The translations under genes were made by a program, and so were the position numbers. DNA of 64,000 bases from Roseiarcus sp963717215. GTDB lineage: Bacteria; Pseudomonadota; Alphaproteobacteria; Rhizobiales; Beijerinckiaceae. The stretch's first letter is position 1. Each line of letters opens with the position of its first letter. Below the pieces are notes generated by a model, which made no database searches, was not told the DNA's origin, and saw only the letters and a list, made by a program, of their open reading frames with translations. Shown here one piece after another: positions 17,775-27,044 of the stretch. The stretch covers positions 248,001-312,000 of the forward strand of contig CAVQVS010000008.1 in assembly GCA_963717215.1 (NCBI GenBank). The letters run 5' to 3'.

Positions 17775-19175
17775 GTGAACGCCAATTTCGCGGCCCTGCT
17801 CTATCTCGTTTCCGGCATTCTGTTCATTCTGGCGCTGCGCGGCCTCTCTTCGCCGGCGACCTCGCGCCAAGGCAACCGCTTTGGCATGATCGGCATGGGC
17901 GTCGCGGTCTTGACGACGCTGGCGGTTCGTCCGCCGTCAAGCGCCTTCTCCTGGCTACTTATCATTCTTGGCGTCGCCATAGGCGGCGGCATCGGGGCAT
18001 GGCGCGCGCGCACCGTGCAGATGACGGCGATGCCCCAATTGGTAGCGATGTTCCATTCGTTGGTGGGCTTGGCCGCGGTGCTGGTGGCCGCCGGAGCGTT
18101 TTATGCGCCCGAGGCCTTCGGCATCGAGGACGGCGGCGCCATCCACCCCGGGAGCATCATCGAGATGTCGCTCGGGCTCGCGATCGGCGCCGTGACATTT
18201 ACGGGCTCGATCATCGCCTTCCTGAAGCTTGACGGACGGATGTCCGGGGCGCCGATCCTTTTGCCACAACGCCATCTTATCAATGGCGGCCTCGGCGTGG
18301 CGCTCGTGCTTTTGATCGCTCTGTTCTACGCCACACAGGGGGCCGCGTTCTTCTGGCTCATCGCGCTCGTCTCGTTCGCGCTCGGCCTTCTGCTTATTGT
18401 TCCGATCGGCGGGGCCGACATGCCCGTCGTCATCTCGATGCTCAATTCTTATTCCGGTTGGGCGGCCGCGGGCATCGGGTTCACCCTCGGCAATCTGGCG
18501 CTCATCATCACCGGCGCGCTGGTCGGCTCGTCAGGCGCGATCCTCTCCTACATCATGTGCAAGGGCATGAACCGGTCTTTCATATCCGTCATCCTCGGCG
18601 GATGGGGCGGTGAAGTCGCCAGCGCGGCGGGCGCAACGGAGACCCGTCCAGTCAAGCAGGGCTCGGCCGAAGACGCCGCCTTCATGATGAAAAACGCATC
18701 CAAAGTGATCGTCGTGCCAGGATACGGAATGGCGGTCGCGCAGGCGCAGCATTCGCTGCGTGAAATGGGGGACATGCTCAAGAAGAGCGGCGTCGAGGTC
18801 AAATATGCGATCCATCCCGTCGCCGGCCGAATGCCAGGTCACATGAACGTGCTGCTGGCCGAAGCCAATGTTCCCTACGACGAAGTGTTCGAACTAGAGG
18901 ATATCAACAGCGAGTTTCCGCAGGCTGACGTCGCTTACGTCATCGGCGCCAACGACGTTACCAACCCGGCCGCCAAAACCGACCCGAAGTCGCCGATTTA
19001 CGGCATGCCGATTCTCGACGTGGACAAAGCGAAGACGGTCTTGTTCGTCAAGCGAGGCATGGGGTCGGGCTACGCCGGCGTCGAGAACGAGCTGTTTTTT
19101 CGCGACAACACGCTGATGTTGTTTGGCGATGCGAAAAAGATGACCGACGCGATCGTGAAGGCGCTGGGCCACTAG
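17775..19175 (+). CDS. pntB: NAD(P) transhydrogenase subunit beta
   Basis: 466 residues, starting with GTG. The N-terminal ~280 residues are the polytopic membrane domain II; the C-terminal ~185 are the NADPH-binding domain III, with VIVVPGYGMAVAQAQHSL (the nucleotide loop), YAIHPVAGRMPGHMNVLLAEA and YVIGANDVTNPAAKTDP. All are highly conserved. With PntAA and PntAB it forms the inner-membrane transhydrogenase. Third gene of a compact three-gene operon; a hydrolase gene follows 25 bases later and may be co-transcribed. Confidence 0.97.
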   Translation: MNANFAALLYLVSGILFILALRGLSSPATSRQGNRFGMIGMGVAVLTTLAVRPPSSAFSWLLIILGVAIGGGIGAWRARTVQMTAMPQLVAMFHSLVGLAAVLVAAGAFYAPEAFGIEDGGAIHPGSIIEMSLGLAIGAVTFTGSIIAFLKLDGRMSGAPILLPQRHLINGGLGVALVLLIALFYATQGAAFFWLIALVSFALGLLLIVPIGGADMPVVISMLNSYSGWAAAGIGFTLGNLALIITGALVGSSGAILSYIMCKGMNRSFISVILGGWGGEVASAAGATETRPVKQGSAEDAAFMMKNASKVIVVPGYGMAVAQAQHSLREMGDMLKKSGVEVKYAIHPVAGRMPGHMNVLLAEANVPYDEVFELEDINSEFPQADVAYVIGANDVTNPAAKTDPKSPIYGMPILDVDKAKTVLFVKRGMGSGYAGVENELFFRDNTLMLFGDAKKMTDAIVKALGH

Positions 19176-19200
19176 GCGCAGCGCCGGAGCGCGGCCGCCC

Positions 19201-19989
19201 GTGCTGATCGCCCTTGCGGCATGCGTCACGCTTTACCTTCTGTTGTTTGTCGGCCTTTTCTTCGGCCAAAGAAAAATCCTGTTTCGTTGCGACGCCGCTG
19301 AGGTCGATCCGGCGACCCTTGGGCTCGACGCCCAGACTCTTCGGCTGAAAACGGAAGATGGGGAAAGTCTGGTGGCGTGGAGCTTTCCCCCCGCGCCAGA
19401 ACGTCCTCTGATCCTCTATTTTCATGGCAACGCCGGTGGACTCGACCTTCGGGCGGAACGCTTTCGCGCCATGGCGAAGGCGGGGATCGGGTTGCTGGCG
19501 ATCGAATATCGAGGTTACGCCAGCTCAACCGGCTCTCCCAGCGAGCAAGGGCTCAAGCTCGATGGCGAAGCAGCTTATGCGGCGGCGATCGCGAGCGGCG
19601 TCGCGCCCGAGCATATCGTCGCTCTCGGAGAATCGCTTGGGTCCGGTGTTGCTGTGGCGCTTGCCGCTCGCCACAAGGTTGGCGCGCTTGTGCTCAACTC
19701 GCCCTATTCCTCGATCGCCGATGTCGCGGCGGCGACCTACTGGTTCGTCCCGGTTCGCGCATTGCTTCGCGATCCGTTCCGTAACGACTTGCTGATCGGC
19801 TCCGTCACGGCGCCGACGCTGATCGTACACGGGACCAAGGATCTTGTTACGCCCATCCGCTTTGGCGAGAAATTGTTTGCACTCGCCCATCAGCCGAAAG
19901 AGTTCTGGCGCGTCGAGGGCGCCCCCCATCTGGCGATGGGCGAGCGGCTCGGTGACGTCCTGAACTGGATCACCCGAACGGTTGGATGA
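19201..19989 (+). CDS. Alpha/beta hydrolase, BEM46-like
   Basis: 262 residues with one N-terminal membrane anchor (LIALAACVTLYLLLFVGLFF) and an alpha/beta-hydrolase fold. The oxyanion region is ILYFHGNAGG, the nucleophile elbow is GESLGSGVA (Ser near residue 142), and the Asp and His are probably in HGTKDLVTP and APHLAMGE. BEM46/ABHD13-type hydrolases of this length are common next to unrelated genes and have no agreed substrate. It starts with GTG 25 bases after pntB. Co-transcription is likely but a functional link to transhydrogenase is not evident. Confidence 0.85.
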   Translation: MLIALAACVTLYLLLFVGLFFGQRKILFRCDAAEVDPATLGLDAQTLRLKTEDGESLVAWSFPPAPERPLILYFHGNAGGLDLRAERFRAMAKAGIGLLAIEYRGYASSTGSPSEQGLKLDGEAAYAAAIASGVAPEHIVALGESLGSGVAVALAARHKVGALVLNSPYSSIADVAAATYWFVPVRALLRDPFRNDLLIGSVTAPTLIVHGTKDLVTPIRFGEKLFALAHQPKEFWRVEGAPHLAMGERLGDVLNWITRTVG

Positions 19990-20033
19990 CAGACCGGGCC
20001 GATGCGTCGCCGGCCACTTCCGAAGGGAAGAAC

Positions 20034-20549
20034 TCAGGCGGCGACGGCGACCGGTTCGGCGACGAACTCGATCTCCACGGGAACAGGCGGGCGAAGAATG
20101 TCCAAGACCGGGCAATGCGCGTCAACAACCTCTTTGAGCTTCGCCAACTCCTGTTTGCTCGCCGAGCTTTCCAACGTCACGGTTCCCCGCACTCTGGCGA
20201 AACCGGCACGCACCCGTTCACCGACGGCAAAAAATCCCCGCAGGTCGAGAACGCCCTCATGCTTGACCGAGACGCTATCGAGCGGAACGCCAAGCGGCGT
20301 TGCGTAAGCGCGGCACGTGATCTCCTGGCATGTCGCCAATCCCGCGAGGATCAGCTCCACCGGGTTCAGACCAGCATCAGAGCCGCCGAGCGTCCGCGGC
20401 TCGTCCACCGCCAGAGAGAACTGCTGGGTCCTCGCCTCGCTCCGAAGATTCCCAACCTGGCGAGAGTCCACCGAAAAGGCCGCTTTTGCATTGGCGGCGG
20501 CCGCTCTCAGACCGGCCCGCGTCGCCACAATCATTTCTCTGAGCGCCAT
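20034..20549 (-). CDS. OsmC/Ohr family peroxiredoxin-like protein
   Basis: 171 residues from the ATG at 20547-20549. The two redox cysteines typical of OsmC proteins are present: C74 in LAGLATCQEIT and C146 in VVDAHCPVLD. The pattern GGSDAGLNPVELILAGLATC matches the YhfA/OsmC branch. These proteins reduce organic hydroperoxides in the cytoplasm, though many remain uncharacterised. The frame stays open upstream but that part is unlike the family. Convergent with the hydrolase gene and divergent from the MATE pump, with a 93-base shared promoter region. Confidence 0.85.
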   Translation of the reverse strand: MALREMIVATRAGLRAAAANAKAAFSVDSRQVGNLRSEARTQQFSLAVDEPRTLGGSDAGLNPVELILAGLATCQEITCRAYATPLGVPLDSVSVKHEGVLDLRGFFAVGERVRAGFARVRGTVTLESSASKQELAKLKEVVDAHCPVLDILRPPVPVEIEFVAEPVAVAA

Positions 20550-20642
20550 CCCGGTCTCCCGAAGTTCGAGGGCGCGCCCGCCGGATTTGCGCCTGCTCGC
20601 TGACTCCGGTAAGCACCGCGCCCTAATCAGGACCGGACAATC

Positions 20643-22037
20643 ATGGCCGCCGCCGCGCGACCGCTGGGAGCCGCAGCTGCAAGCGGCTCGTTCAAGCGCG
20701 AGCTCGGCGCGACGCTTGCGCTCGGCTGGCCGATCATCCTCGCCAACGTCGCAATCTACGCGATGACCGCGACCGACTTTGTCATGCTCGGCCGGCTGTC
20801 GCCGCGCGCGCTCGCCGCCGGCGCGCTCGGCTTCAACCTGTTTCAGCCCCCGATGGTGCTCGGCATCGGCATCGTGGCGGCGTTGTCGCCGATCGCCGCG
20901 GCAAAAATTGGAGCTGGCGAGACCGGGGAGTCGCTCAGGCGCGCCACGCACCAGTCCCTCTTGTCAGCGGTCGCCCTCTCCCTCCTCACTTGGGTCTACC
21001 TATGGCGGACGGAGCCGATTTTGCTGGCCATCGGCGAACCGGCCGACCTCGCGCGCGACGCCGGGACCTACATGCGCGGCTATCAATGGAGCCTGCTGCC
21101 AAACCTTATGTTCATCACCGGCCGCTGCATCTTTTCCGCACTTGAGCGACCACGCCCGACGCTGATCGCCGGTCTGGTCGCAGTGGTTTTCAACGCCCTC
21201 GCCAACTACGCCCTCGTGTTTGGCAAGCTCGGCATGCCGGCGTTCGGAATCATCGGCTCCGGCATTGCGACCACACTGTCGCAGAGCTTGATGTGCCTGA
21301 TCCTGTTCGGGGCGTCATTCGTGGAGCCGCGACTGCGGCGGCTTCGACCGTTCGCCCTTCCCTGGCGCCCTGCTCGGTGCGAGCTGTTCGCGCTATGGCG
21401 CCTTGGCCTGCCTATGGGCGCCATGATTCTCGCAGAAGTCGGCGTCTTCTCCGCCGCTACGATGGCGATGGGCCTGATCGGCCGCACCGCGCTCGAATCC
21501 CATACCGCCGCCTTGCAGATCGTATCGATCGGCTTCATGGTTCCGCTCGGCTTGGGTCAGGCGGCGATGGTTCGGGTCGGCCTTGCCTATGGCGCACGCA
21601 ACGCCCTCGCGGTTGCGCACGCGGGCTGGTGCGCCTTCGGCCTCACGCTCGTCTATGCAGCCTCGTCAGCGACCGCGATGATCGTCGCGCCACGCCTCTT
21701 GATCGCGCCCTTCATAGACGTCGACCCGCCCGAGAATGCAGGCGCCGTGGCGATCGCCGTCGCGCTGCTCAAGATCGCGGCGGTCTTCCAGATCTTCGAT
21801 GCGAGCCAGTGTGTTCTCGCCAACATGCTGCGTGGGCTGCACGATTCGAAATGGCCTTTCGTCATCGCGGTTCTCGGCTATTGGGCGATCGGCGCGCCGA
21901 TCGGCCTTGCGCTGGGCTTCTTGACTCCGCTCGGCGGGGTCGGTGTCTGGATCGGGCTTGCGACCGGACTCGCCGTCGTCGCCGTCCTCTTGTTGTGGCG
22001 TTGGGTCGGCAAGGAGCGCCGGGATTTTGCGGTTTGA
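20643..22037 (+). CDS. MATE family efflux transporter
   Basis: 464 residues with about twelve hydrophobic segments in two similar halves, the standard MATE layout. Early motifs LGWPIILANVAIYAMTATDF and LGFNLFQPPMVLGIGIVAAL and the second-half ASQCVLANMLRGLHDSKWPF are typical of NorM-like pumps, which export cationic drugs or metabolites in exchange for Na+ or H+. It stands opposite the osmC-like gene. Substrate unknown. Confidence 0.92.
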   Translation: MAAAARPLGAAAASGSFKRELGATLALGWPIILANVAIYAMTATDFVMLGRLSPRALAAGALGFNLFQPPMVLGIGIVAALSPIAAAKIGAGETGESLRRATHQSLLSAVALSLLTWVYLWRTEPILLAIGEPADLARDAGTYMRGYQWSLLPNLMFITGRCIFSALERPRPTLIAGLVAVVFNALANYALVFGKLGMPAFGIIGSGIATTLSQSLMCLILFGASFVEPRLRRLRPFALPWRPARCELFALWRLGLPMGAMILAEVGVFSAATMAMGLIGRTALESHTAALQIVSIGFMVPLGLGQAAMVRVGLAYGARNALAVAHAGWCAFGLTLVYAASSATAMIVAPRLLIAPFIDVDPPENAGAVAIAVALLKIAAVFQIFDASQCVLANMLRGLHDSKWPFVIAVLGYWAIGAPIGLALGFLTPLGGVGVWIGLATGLAVVAVLLLWRWVGKERRDFAV

Positions 22038-22125
22038 CCGTAGAGTCCTACGAACGACCACAATGTCGCCCCGAAACTGAACCGGATCATCGCGGGCGCA
22101 TGAGACCGAGAAGGAGATTGCCTCC

Positions 22126-23121
22126 ATGACCCAGCAATCTGAACCCCTCATCCTCGACGTCGATACCGGTATCGACGATGCGTTCGCTCTCCTCTACGCC
22201 TGCGCGCATGAGAGGGCGCAAATCCTCGGCGTCTCCACGGTCGTCGGCAACGTTTCGCTCGCAGCCGCGACGCGCAACACGCGAGCGGTCCTCGCGCTTG
22301 CCGGACGAGCGGATATTCCGGTCTGGCCGGGCGCGGCGACCGCGATTTCCAACGCGGTGAAGGACGCGAGTGAAATTCACGGCGCAACCGGCCTTGGCCA
22401 TGCAGTTTTGCCGGAGCCGGAGGGGTCGTCAGACGCGCTGCACGCCGCGGATTCGATCATCGCCGCGGCGCGCTTGCACTCCCGACGCCTCATCCTGTGC
22501 GCGGTGGGGCCGTTGACGAATATCGCGCTCGCCGTCATGCGCGAGCCCGAACTGCCGCGCCTCGTCAAGCGGTTCGTCATCATGGGCGGCGCTTATTCAG
22601 ATTCGGGAAATGTCACGCCGGCCGCCGAATTCAACATCTGGCACGATGCTGAAGCGGCGCGGATCGTCTTTCGCGCCTTCGGCGGCGCAGGCGCAGCGCC
22701 GGTGATTGCGATCGGCCTCGACGTCACCCGCAAGACGATCATCGACGAGAGCGACGTCGCGGCTATCGCCTCGCGCATCGCCGGCAAGCCTCACGGAGCC
22801 AAGCTCACCCGGTTCCTCGAAGATGCATCGCGCTTCTATTTCGAGCGCATGGAAAAAACGTTGGGCAAGCAAATCTTCACCATGCACGACCCGCTGGCGG
22901 TTGCGGTCGCGCTCGATCCGACGCTGGTCGAAACGCGCCTTGCGGCCGTCGACGTCGAAACCACGGGGCGCTTGACGACCGGCGCAACGATTGTCGACTG
23001 GCGCGGCCAGTGGGGCCGCCTCGCCAATACCGAAGTCGCCATCGCCGTCGACGCTGAGCGCTTCCGAAGGTTGTTCTTCGACGCCATTGCGCGCCTGGCT
23101 GAGGGCGCGGCCGGCAGCTAG
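22126..23121 (+). CDS. Nucleoside hydrolase (IunH family)
   Basis: 331 residues. The calcium-binding DxDxxxDD motif is at residues 11-18 (LDVDTGIDDAFALLYA). Further conserved segments are STVVGNVSLAAATRNT, the GPLTNIALAV motif, VIMGGAYSDSGNVTPAAEFN and the late Asp in FTMHDPLAVAVALDP. The enzyme hydrolyses the N-glycosidic bond of ribonucleosides for salvage. AAGGAG precedes the start. It is upstream of dnaE2 in the same direction but separated by 165 bases and an SOS operator, so the two are probably separate units. Confidence 0.93.
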   Translation: MTQQSEPLILDVDTGIDDAFALLYACAHERAQILGVSTVVGNVSLAAATRNTRAVLALAGRADIPVWPGAATAISNAVKDASEIHGATGLGHAVLPEPEGSSDALHAADSIIAAARLHSRRLILCAVGPLTNIALAVMREPELPRLVKRFVIMGGAYSDSGNVTPAAEFNIWHDAEAARIVFRAFGGAGAAPVIAIGLDVTRKTIIDESDVAAIASRIAGKPHGAKLTRFLEDASRFYFERMEKTLGKQIFTMHDPLAVAVALDPTLVETRLAAVDVETTGRLTTGATIVDWRGQWGRLANTEVAIAVDAERFRRLFFDAIARLAEGAAGS

Positions 23122-23234
23122 GAGCGCGTCGCCTCTCGCAGCGTTGTCTGCGAGGGATGCCAACCGCCAAGCAGAACATCGCTAACGGCTGGGATGTCTT
23201 TGCAAGCTTGGCGCTTGTGTTTTCGCTTATAGTC

Positions 23235-23249
23235 GTTCTATCTTTGTTC
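23235..23249 (+). promoter_or_regulatory. LexA (SOS) box of dnaE2
   Basis: GTTC-TATCTTT-GTTC, an exact match to the alphaproteobacterial LexA operator GTTC-N7-GTTC, lies 38 bases before the dnaE2 start codon. DnaE2 is a classic SOS-induced gene in this class, so position and gene agree. Confidence 0.85.
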
Positions 23250-23286
23250 TAGCTCTACTTTTTGCACACAAAGGAGCGGCGCCTCC

Positions 23287-26200
23287 TTGATCCGGCTTGA
23301 GCCGCGTTTCGCCGAACTGGCGGCGACAACGAATTTCTCTTTCCTTCGCGGAGCCTCGCATCCTGAGGAAATGGTGGCGCGCGCCGCCGAACTCGGCCTC
23401 GCCGGGATCGGTATCGCCGATCGCAACTCGCTCGCCGGCGTCGTGCGCGCGCACACATTCGCGCGCGATAATGTTGAGGCGACGGCGGGAATGCGCGTTG
23501 TTCCCGGCGCGCGTCTCGTCTTCATCGACAGCAGCCCTGACGTCCTCGCTTATCCAGAGGATCGCGCAGCCTATGGCCGGCTTTGCCGGATTCTGACTGA
23601 GGGCAACTCGCGTGCGCCCAAAGGCGAATGCTGGCTTATCCTCAAGGACCTTCTGGACGACGGCGAAGGCCTTCAGATCGTTGCGCTGCCCCCAAAAGGC
23701 GATGGCGAGAACGCTTCTCTCTCGCAGAACGACAAGGAGAAGCTCGGCTACAAGGAGATGGATGAGGACGCTGCTTTAGCCCTCCTCAGCCAAGCCTTCG
23801 GCAAACGACTGTGGATTGGCGCGAGCCTGATTTATGGCGGGGACATGCGTGGCGGGCTGGCGCGGCGCTCGGCGCTCGCGCGCTCTGTCGGCGCACCATT
23901 GATGGCGACCAACGACGTCATGATGCATATTCCCGAGCGGCGCGCGCTTGCCGATGTCCTCACCTGCATCCGCGAAAAAACCACGCTCGAGGCGGCCGGG
24001 CGTCTCACGCAAGCCAATGCCGAGCGCCATCTCAAACCCCCACGCGAAATGGCGCGGCTGTTCGCCGAGGCGCCTGAGGCCATCACCGAGACCATCCGCT
24101 TCCTCGACGGTCTCGCCTTCAGCCTTGACGAACTCAGGCATTGCTATCCGGAAGAGCTGCGCGAAGGCTATGCAACGCCCCAAGAGGCGCTCGAAGCTTT
24201 CGCTCAGGCAGGCGCAGAAGTGCGCTATCCGGACGGTGTTCCGGAACGGACACGTGAAGCGCTCAAGCACGAGCTCGCACTGATCGCCTCGCTCGATTAC
24301 GCGCCCTACTTCCTCACCGTGCACGACATCGTGCGCTTCGCGCGCTCGAAGGATATCCTCTGTCAGGGCCGCGGCTCGGCGGCCAATTCCGCGGTCTGCT
24401 ATTGCCTTCGGATCACCGAGGTCAATCCGGCGAACTTCGATCTTCTGTTCGAGCGCTTCATCTCGCCCGAGCGCAACGAGCCCCCCGACATCGACGTCGA
24501 CTTCGAGCACGAGCGGCGCGAAGAAGTGATCCAATATATCTACGAGCGCTATGGGCGCGAACGCGCCGGTCTTGCCGCCGCAGTGATCACCTATCGCACG
24601 CGCTCGGCGATCCGCGAGACAGCCAAGGTCTTTAGCCTCTCGGACGACGTCATCGCTGCTCTCAACGGGACCGCCTGGGGCCAGGAGACAGCTCCGATCG
24701 GCGAGGATCGCGTGCGCGCGATCGGCCTCAATCCCACCGATCCGACACTCAAGCTCGCACTTGAGATGGCGAAGGCGCTGATCGGTTTTCCGCGTCATTT
24801 GACCCAGCACAGCGGCGGCTTTGTCATCACCCGCGACCGGCTCGACGAAGTCGCGCCGGTGATGAACACGGCGATGGATAAGCGCACGATGGTCGAGTGG
24901 GACAAGGACGATCTCGACGCGCTCGGCCTTCTCAAGGTCGACGTGCTTGCGCTTGGCATGCTGACAGCGCTGAGCAAGGGTTTTACGCTTCTCAACAAGC
25001 ACTACCGCGAACCTCTGACGCTCGCGACCATTCCGCCTGAGGAGGCGTGCGTCTATGCGATGATCCAGCGCGCCGATACGATCGGCGTGTTCCAGATCGA
25101 AAGCCGCGCGCAGATGTCGATGCTGCCGCGGCTCAAGCCAGCCAATTATTACGACCTTGTGATCGAAGTCGCGATCGTGCGCCCTGGCCCGATCCAGGGC
25201 GACATGGTGCATCCCTATTTGCGCCGCCGGCAGGGTGTCGAGGACATCGCCTATCCCTCGAAGGAGCTTGAGGCGGTTTTGAGCAAGACGCTCGGCGTGC
25301 CACTGTTCCAGGAGCAGGCGATGAAGATCGCCATCGTCGCCGCTGGCTTCACGCCCTCGGAAGCCGATCAATTGCGCCGCGCAATGGCGACGTTTCGTCG
25401 ATCTGGAACGATCCAGAATTTTCAGGAGAAAATGGTCGAAGGGATGGCGGCCAAGGGCTATGACCGCGAGTTCGCCGAGCGCTGCTTTCACCAGATCGAG
25501 GGCTTTGGCGAATATGGCTTTCCCGAGAGCCATGCCGCGAGCTTCGCGCTGCTGGTCTACGCTTCCTGCTGGATGAAATGCCGCTACCCCGATGTCTTCG
25601 TCGCAGCGATGCTGAACGCCCAGCCGCTTGGCTTTTACGCGCCCGCCCAGCTCGTGCGCGATGCGCGCGAGCACGGGGTCGAAGTGTGCGAAGTCGACGT
25701 GAACCTGTCCGATTGGGATTGCACGCTGGAGCCTTTACCCCCCTCCCCCTCGGGGAGAGGGGTTGGGGATGAGGGTGGACTCTCATCCGGCGCTTCGCGC
25801 CACCTTCTCCTAAAGGGAAAAGGAATCCACCCTCGTCACGCCGAGATGGCGCCTGACATTCGCACGACCCATGCAGTGCGCCTGGGTTTCAGACAGATCA
25901 TCGGCGTCAAAGAAAAAGACATGCTCGAACTCACGGAGCGGCGCGGCGAGGCTTATGATTCGGTGCGCGACTTATGGCTGCGCAGCGGGTTGAGTTCGAC
26001 CGTGCTGGAGCGCCTTGCCGACGCCGACGCTTTTCGCTCACTCGGCCTCGATCGACGCCAGGCGTTATGGGCGGTGCGCGCCCTCGACAGGGTTGGCGAC
26101 CAGGACGATCTGCCGCTGTTCGCCAGTCGGCCGGGACGCGACACGGAGCCGGACGCGCGACTGCCGCCGATGCCGCTTGGCGCGCATGTGGTCGAGGATT

Positions 26201-26766
26201 ATCGGCGCTTGTCCTTGTCGCTCAAGGCTCACCCCGCCTCGTTCCTGCGCGCCCGCCTTTCCACGCGCGGAATCCTGCGCTCGGAAGCGCTGCTGTCGGT
26301 CAAGAACGGCGAGCGTGTCACGGTGGCTGGGCTCGTGCTGGTGCGCCAACGGCCAGGCACCGCCGCCGGCGTCATCTTCATGACGCTGGAGGACGAGACA
26401 GGCGTCGCCAATATCATTGTCTGGCCAAAGATCTTCGAACGCCTGCGCGCGATCGTGCTCGGCGCGCGCTTTGTCGCGGTGACCGGCAAGCTGCAGAGCG
26501 AGCAAGGGGTCATCCATGTCGTCGCCGAACGCATGAACGACTTGACGCCCATGCTCGGGCTTCTGTCGGAGGCCGGCCAGACGATCAGCACGCTCGCGCA
26601 CGCCGACGAGGTTCGCCGGCCGCAAATGACAATGGCGCAAAAGCGTCAGAGCAATCGCTTCGCCGGGCCGCCAAGTCTTGACGATCCGCGCGCCAAGCCG
26701 CCAAATCCGCCGATCGAGACAGTGGACATCGCCGAAGCCATGCCGGCGGGAAGGAATTTCCGTTGA
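23287..26766 (+). CDS. dnaE2: Error-prone DNA polymerase DnaE2 (ImuC)
   Basis: 1159 residues, an alpha-type C-family polymerase used for damage-induced mutagenesis. N-terminal PHP domain (FAELAATTNFSFLRGASHPE), catalytic Asp motif PPDIDVDFEHERREEV near residue 399, the third Asp in GLLKVDVLALGML, the helix-hairpin-helix region and a C-terminal OB fold (ERVTVAGLVLVRQRPGTA). Start is TTG, with AAGGAG 11 bases upstream. Unlike most alphaproteobacteria there is no imuA-imuB pair beside it. Odd: residues ~816-850 are encoded by a palindromic repeat inserted in frame between DWDCTLEP and the conserved RLGFRQI segment. The frame is intact, so the enzyme may still work. Confidence 0.95.
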   Translation: MIRLEPRFAELAATTNFSFLRGASHPEEMVARAAELGLAGIGIADRNSLAGVVRAHTFARDNVEATAGMRVVPGARLVFIDSSPDVLAYPEDRAAYGRLCRILTEGNSRAPKGECWLILKDLLDDGEGLQIVALPPKGDGENASLSQNDKEKLGYKEMDEDAALALLSQAFGKRLWIGASLIYGGDMRGGLARRSALARSVGAPLMATNDVMMHIPERRALADVLTCIREKTTLEAAGRLTQANAERHLKPPREMARLFAEAPEAITETIRFLDGLAFSLDELRHCYPEELREGYATPQEALEAFAQAGAEVRYPDGVPERTREALKHELALIASLDYAPYFLTVHDIVRFARSKDILCQGRGSAANSAVCYCLRITEVNPANFDLLFERFISPERNEPPDIDVDFEHERREEVIQYIYERYGRERAGLAAAVITYRTRSAIRETAKVFSLSDDVIAALNGTAWGQETAPIGEDRVRAIGLNPTDPTLKLALEMAKALIGFPRHLTQHSGGFVITRDRLDEVAPVMNTAMDKRTMVEWDKDDLDALGLLKVDVLALGMLTALSKGFTLLNKHYREPLTLATIPPEEACVYAMIQRADTIGVFQIESRAQMSMLPRLKPANYYDLVIEVAIVRPGPIQGDMVHPYLRRRQGVEDIAYPSKELEAVLSKTLGVPLFQEQAMKIAIVAAGFTPSEADQLRRAMATFRRSGTIQNFQEKMVEGMAAKGYDREFAERCFHQIEGFGEYGFPESHAASFALLVYASCWMKCRYPDVFVAAMLNAQPLGFYAPAQLVRDAREHGVEVCEVDVNLSDWDCTLEPLPPSPSGRGVGDEGGLSSGASRHLLLKGKGIHPRHAEMAPDIRTTHAVRLGFRQIIGVKEKDMLELTERRGEAYDSVRDLWLRSGLSSTVLERLADADAFRSLGLDRRQALWAVRALDRVGDQDDLPLFASRPGRDTEPDARLPPMPLGAHVVEDYRRLSLSLKAHPASFLRARLSTRGILRSEALLSVKNGERVTVAGLVLVRQRPGTAAGVIFMTLEDETGVANIIVWPKIFERLRAIVLGARFVAVTGKLQSEQGVIHVVAERMNDLTPMLGLLSEAGQTISTLAHADEVRRPQMTMAQKRQSNRFAGPPSLDDPRAKPPNPPIETVDIAEAMPAGRNFR
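25734..25837 (+). repeat. Mosaic palindromic repeat (RIME-like) inside dnaE2
   Basis: About 100 bases unlike the surrounding coding sequence and made of nested palindromes: a CCCCTCCCCCTCGGGGAGAG unit at 25740-25762, GGCGC-TTC-GCGCC at 25789-25801, a CCTTCTCC/GGGAAAAGG stem at 25803-25823, and an outer perfect 9-base inverted repeat GAGGGTGGA (25771-25779) with TCCACCCTC (25826-25834). The pattern closely resembles the intergenic mosaic elements (RIME type) scattered in rhizobial genomes, recalled from memory and not aligned. It keeps the dnaE2 frame open. Confidence 0.75.
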
Positions 26767-26829
26767 TCGCCTGGAACGACGCTGTTGCACCTTGCTCTTC
26801 AGAGCTTGTGATAGAGGCCGCTCTAACCC

Positions 26830-27044
26830 ATGAATACGACCATAGGAATTTCGGACCTCCTTCTTCGTCAGGCTCACAAGCTTGCCGCCCGCGAGGGCTT
26901 CGCCGCGTCATGACCGAGACAAAGCCGGGCGCACCGTTCAAGCTGCGCCGCGCCAGCTTCAAGGGCAAGGGATTGCAAGCCGGCGCGCGCGGCGCTTTAC
27001 GGAGCATGCTGCGCGATTTGGCCCGCGAAGGCCGCGGGGCTTGA
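26830..27044 (+). pseudogene. Remnant of a VapB-type antitoxin
   Basis: The ATG at 26830 opens MNTTIGISDLLLRQAHKLAA, matching the ribbon-helix-helix start of VapB antitoxins (MRTTxxxDDxLLxxAxxLAA), but this frame stops after 27 residues. A second frame continues GLRRVMTETKPGAPFKLRRA, then SFKGKGLQAG and LAREGRGA, the usual tail of the same family. About ten residues are missing at the junction (LAAREG to GLRR), so an internal out-of-frame deletion is the simplest account. No VapC toxin gene lies beside it. Identification rests on these short motifs only. Confidence 0.5.
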
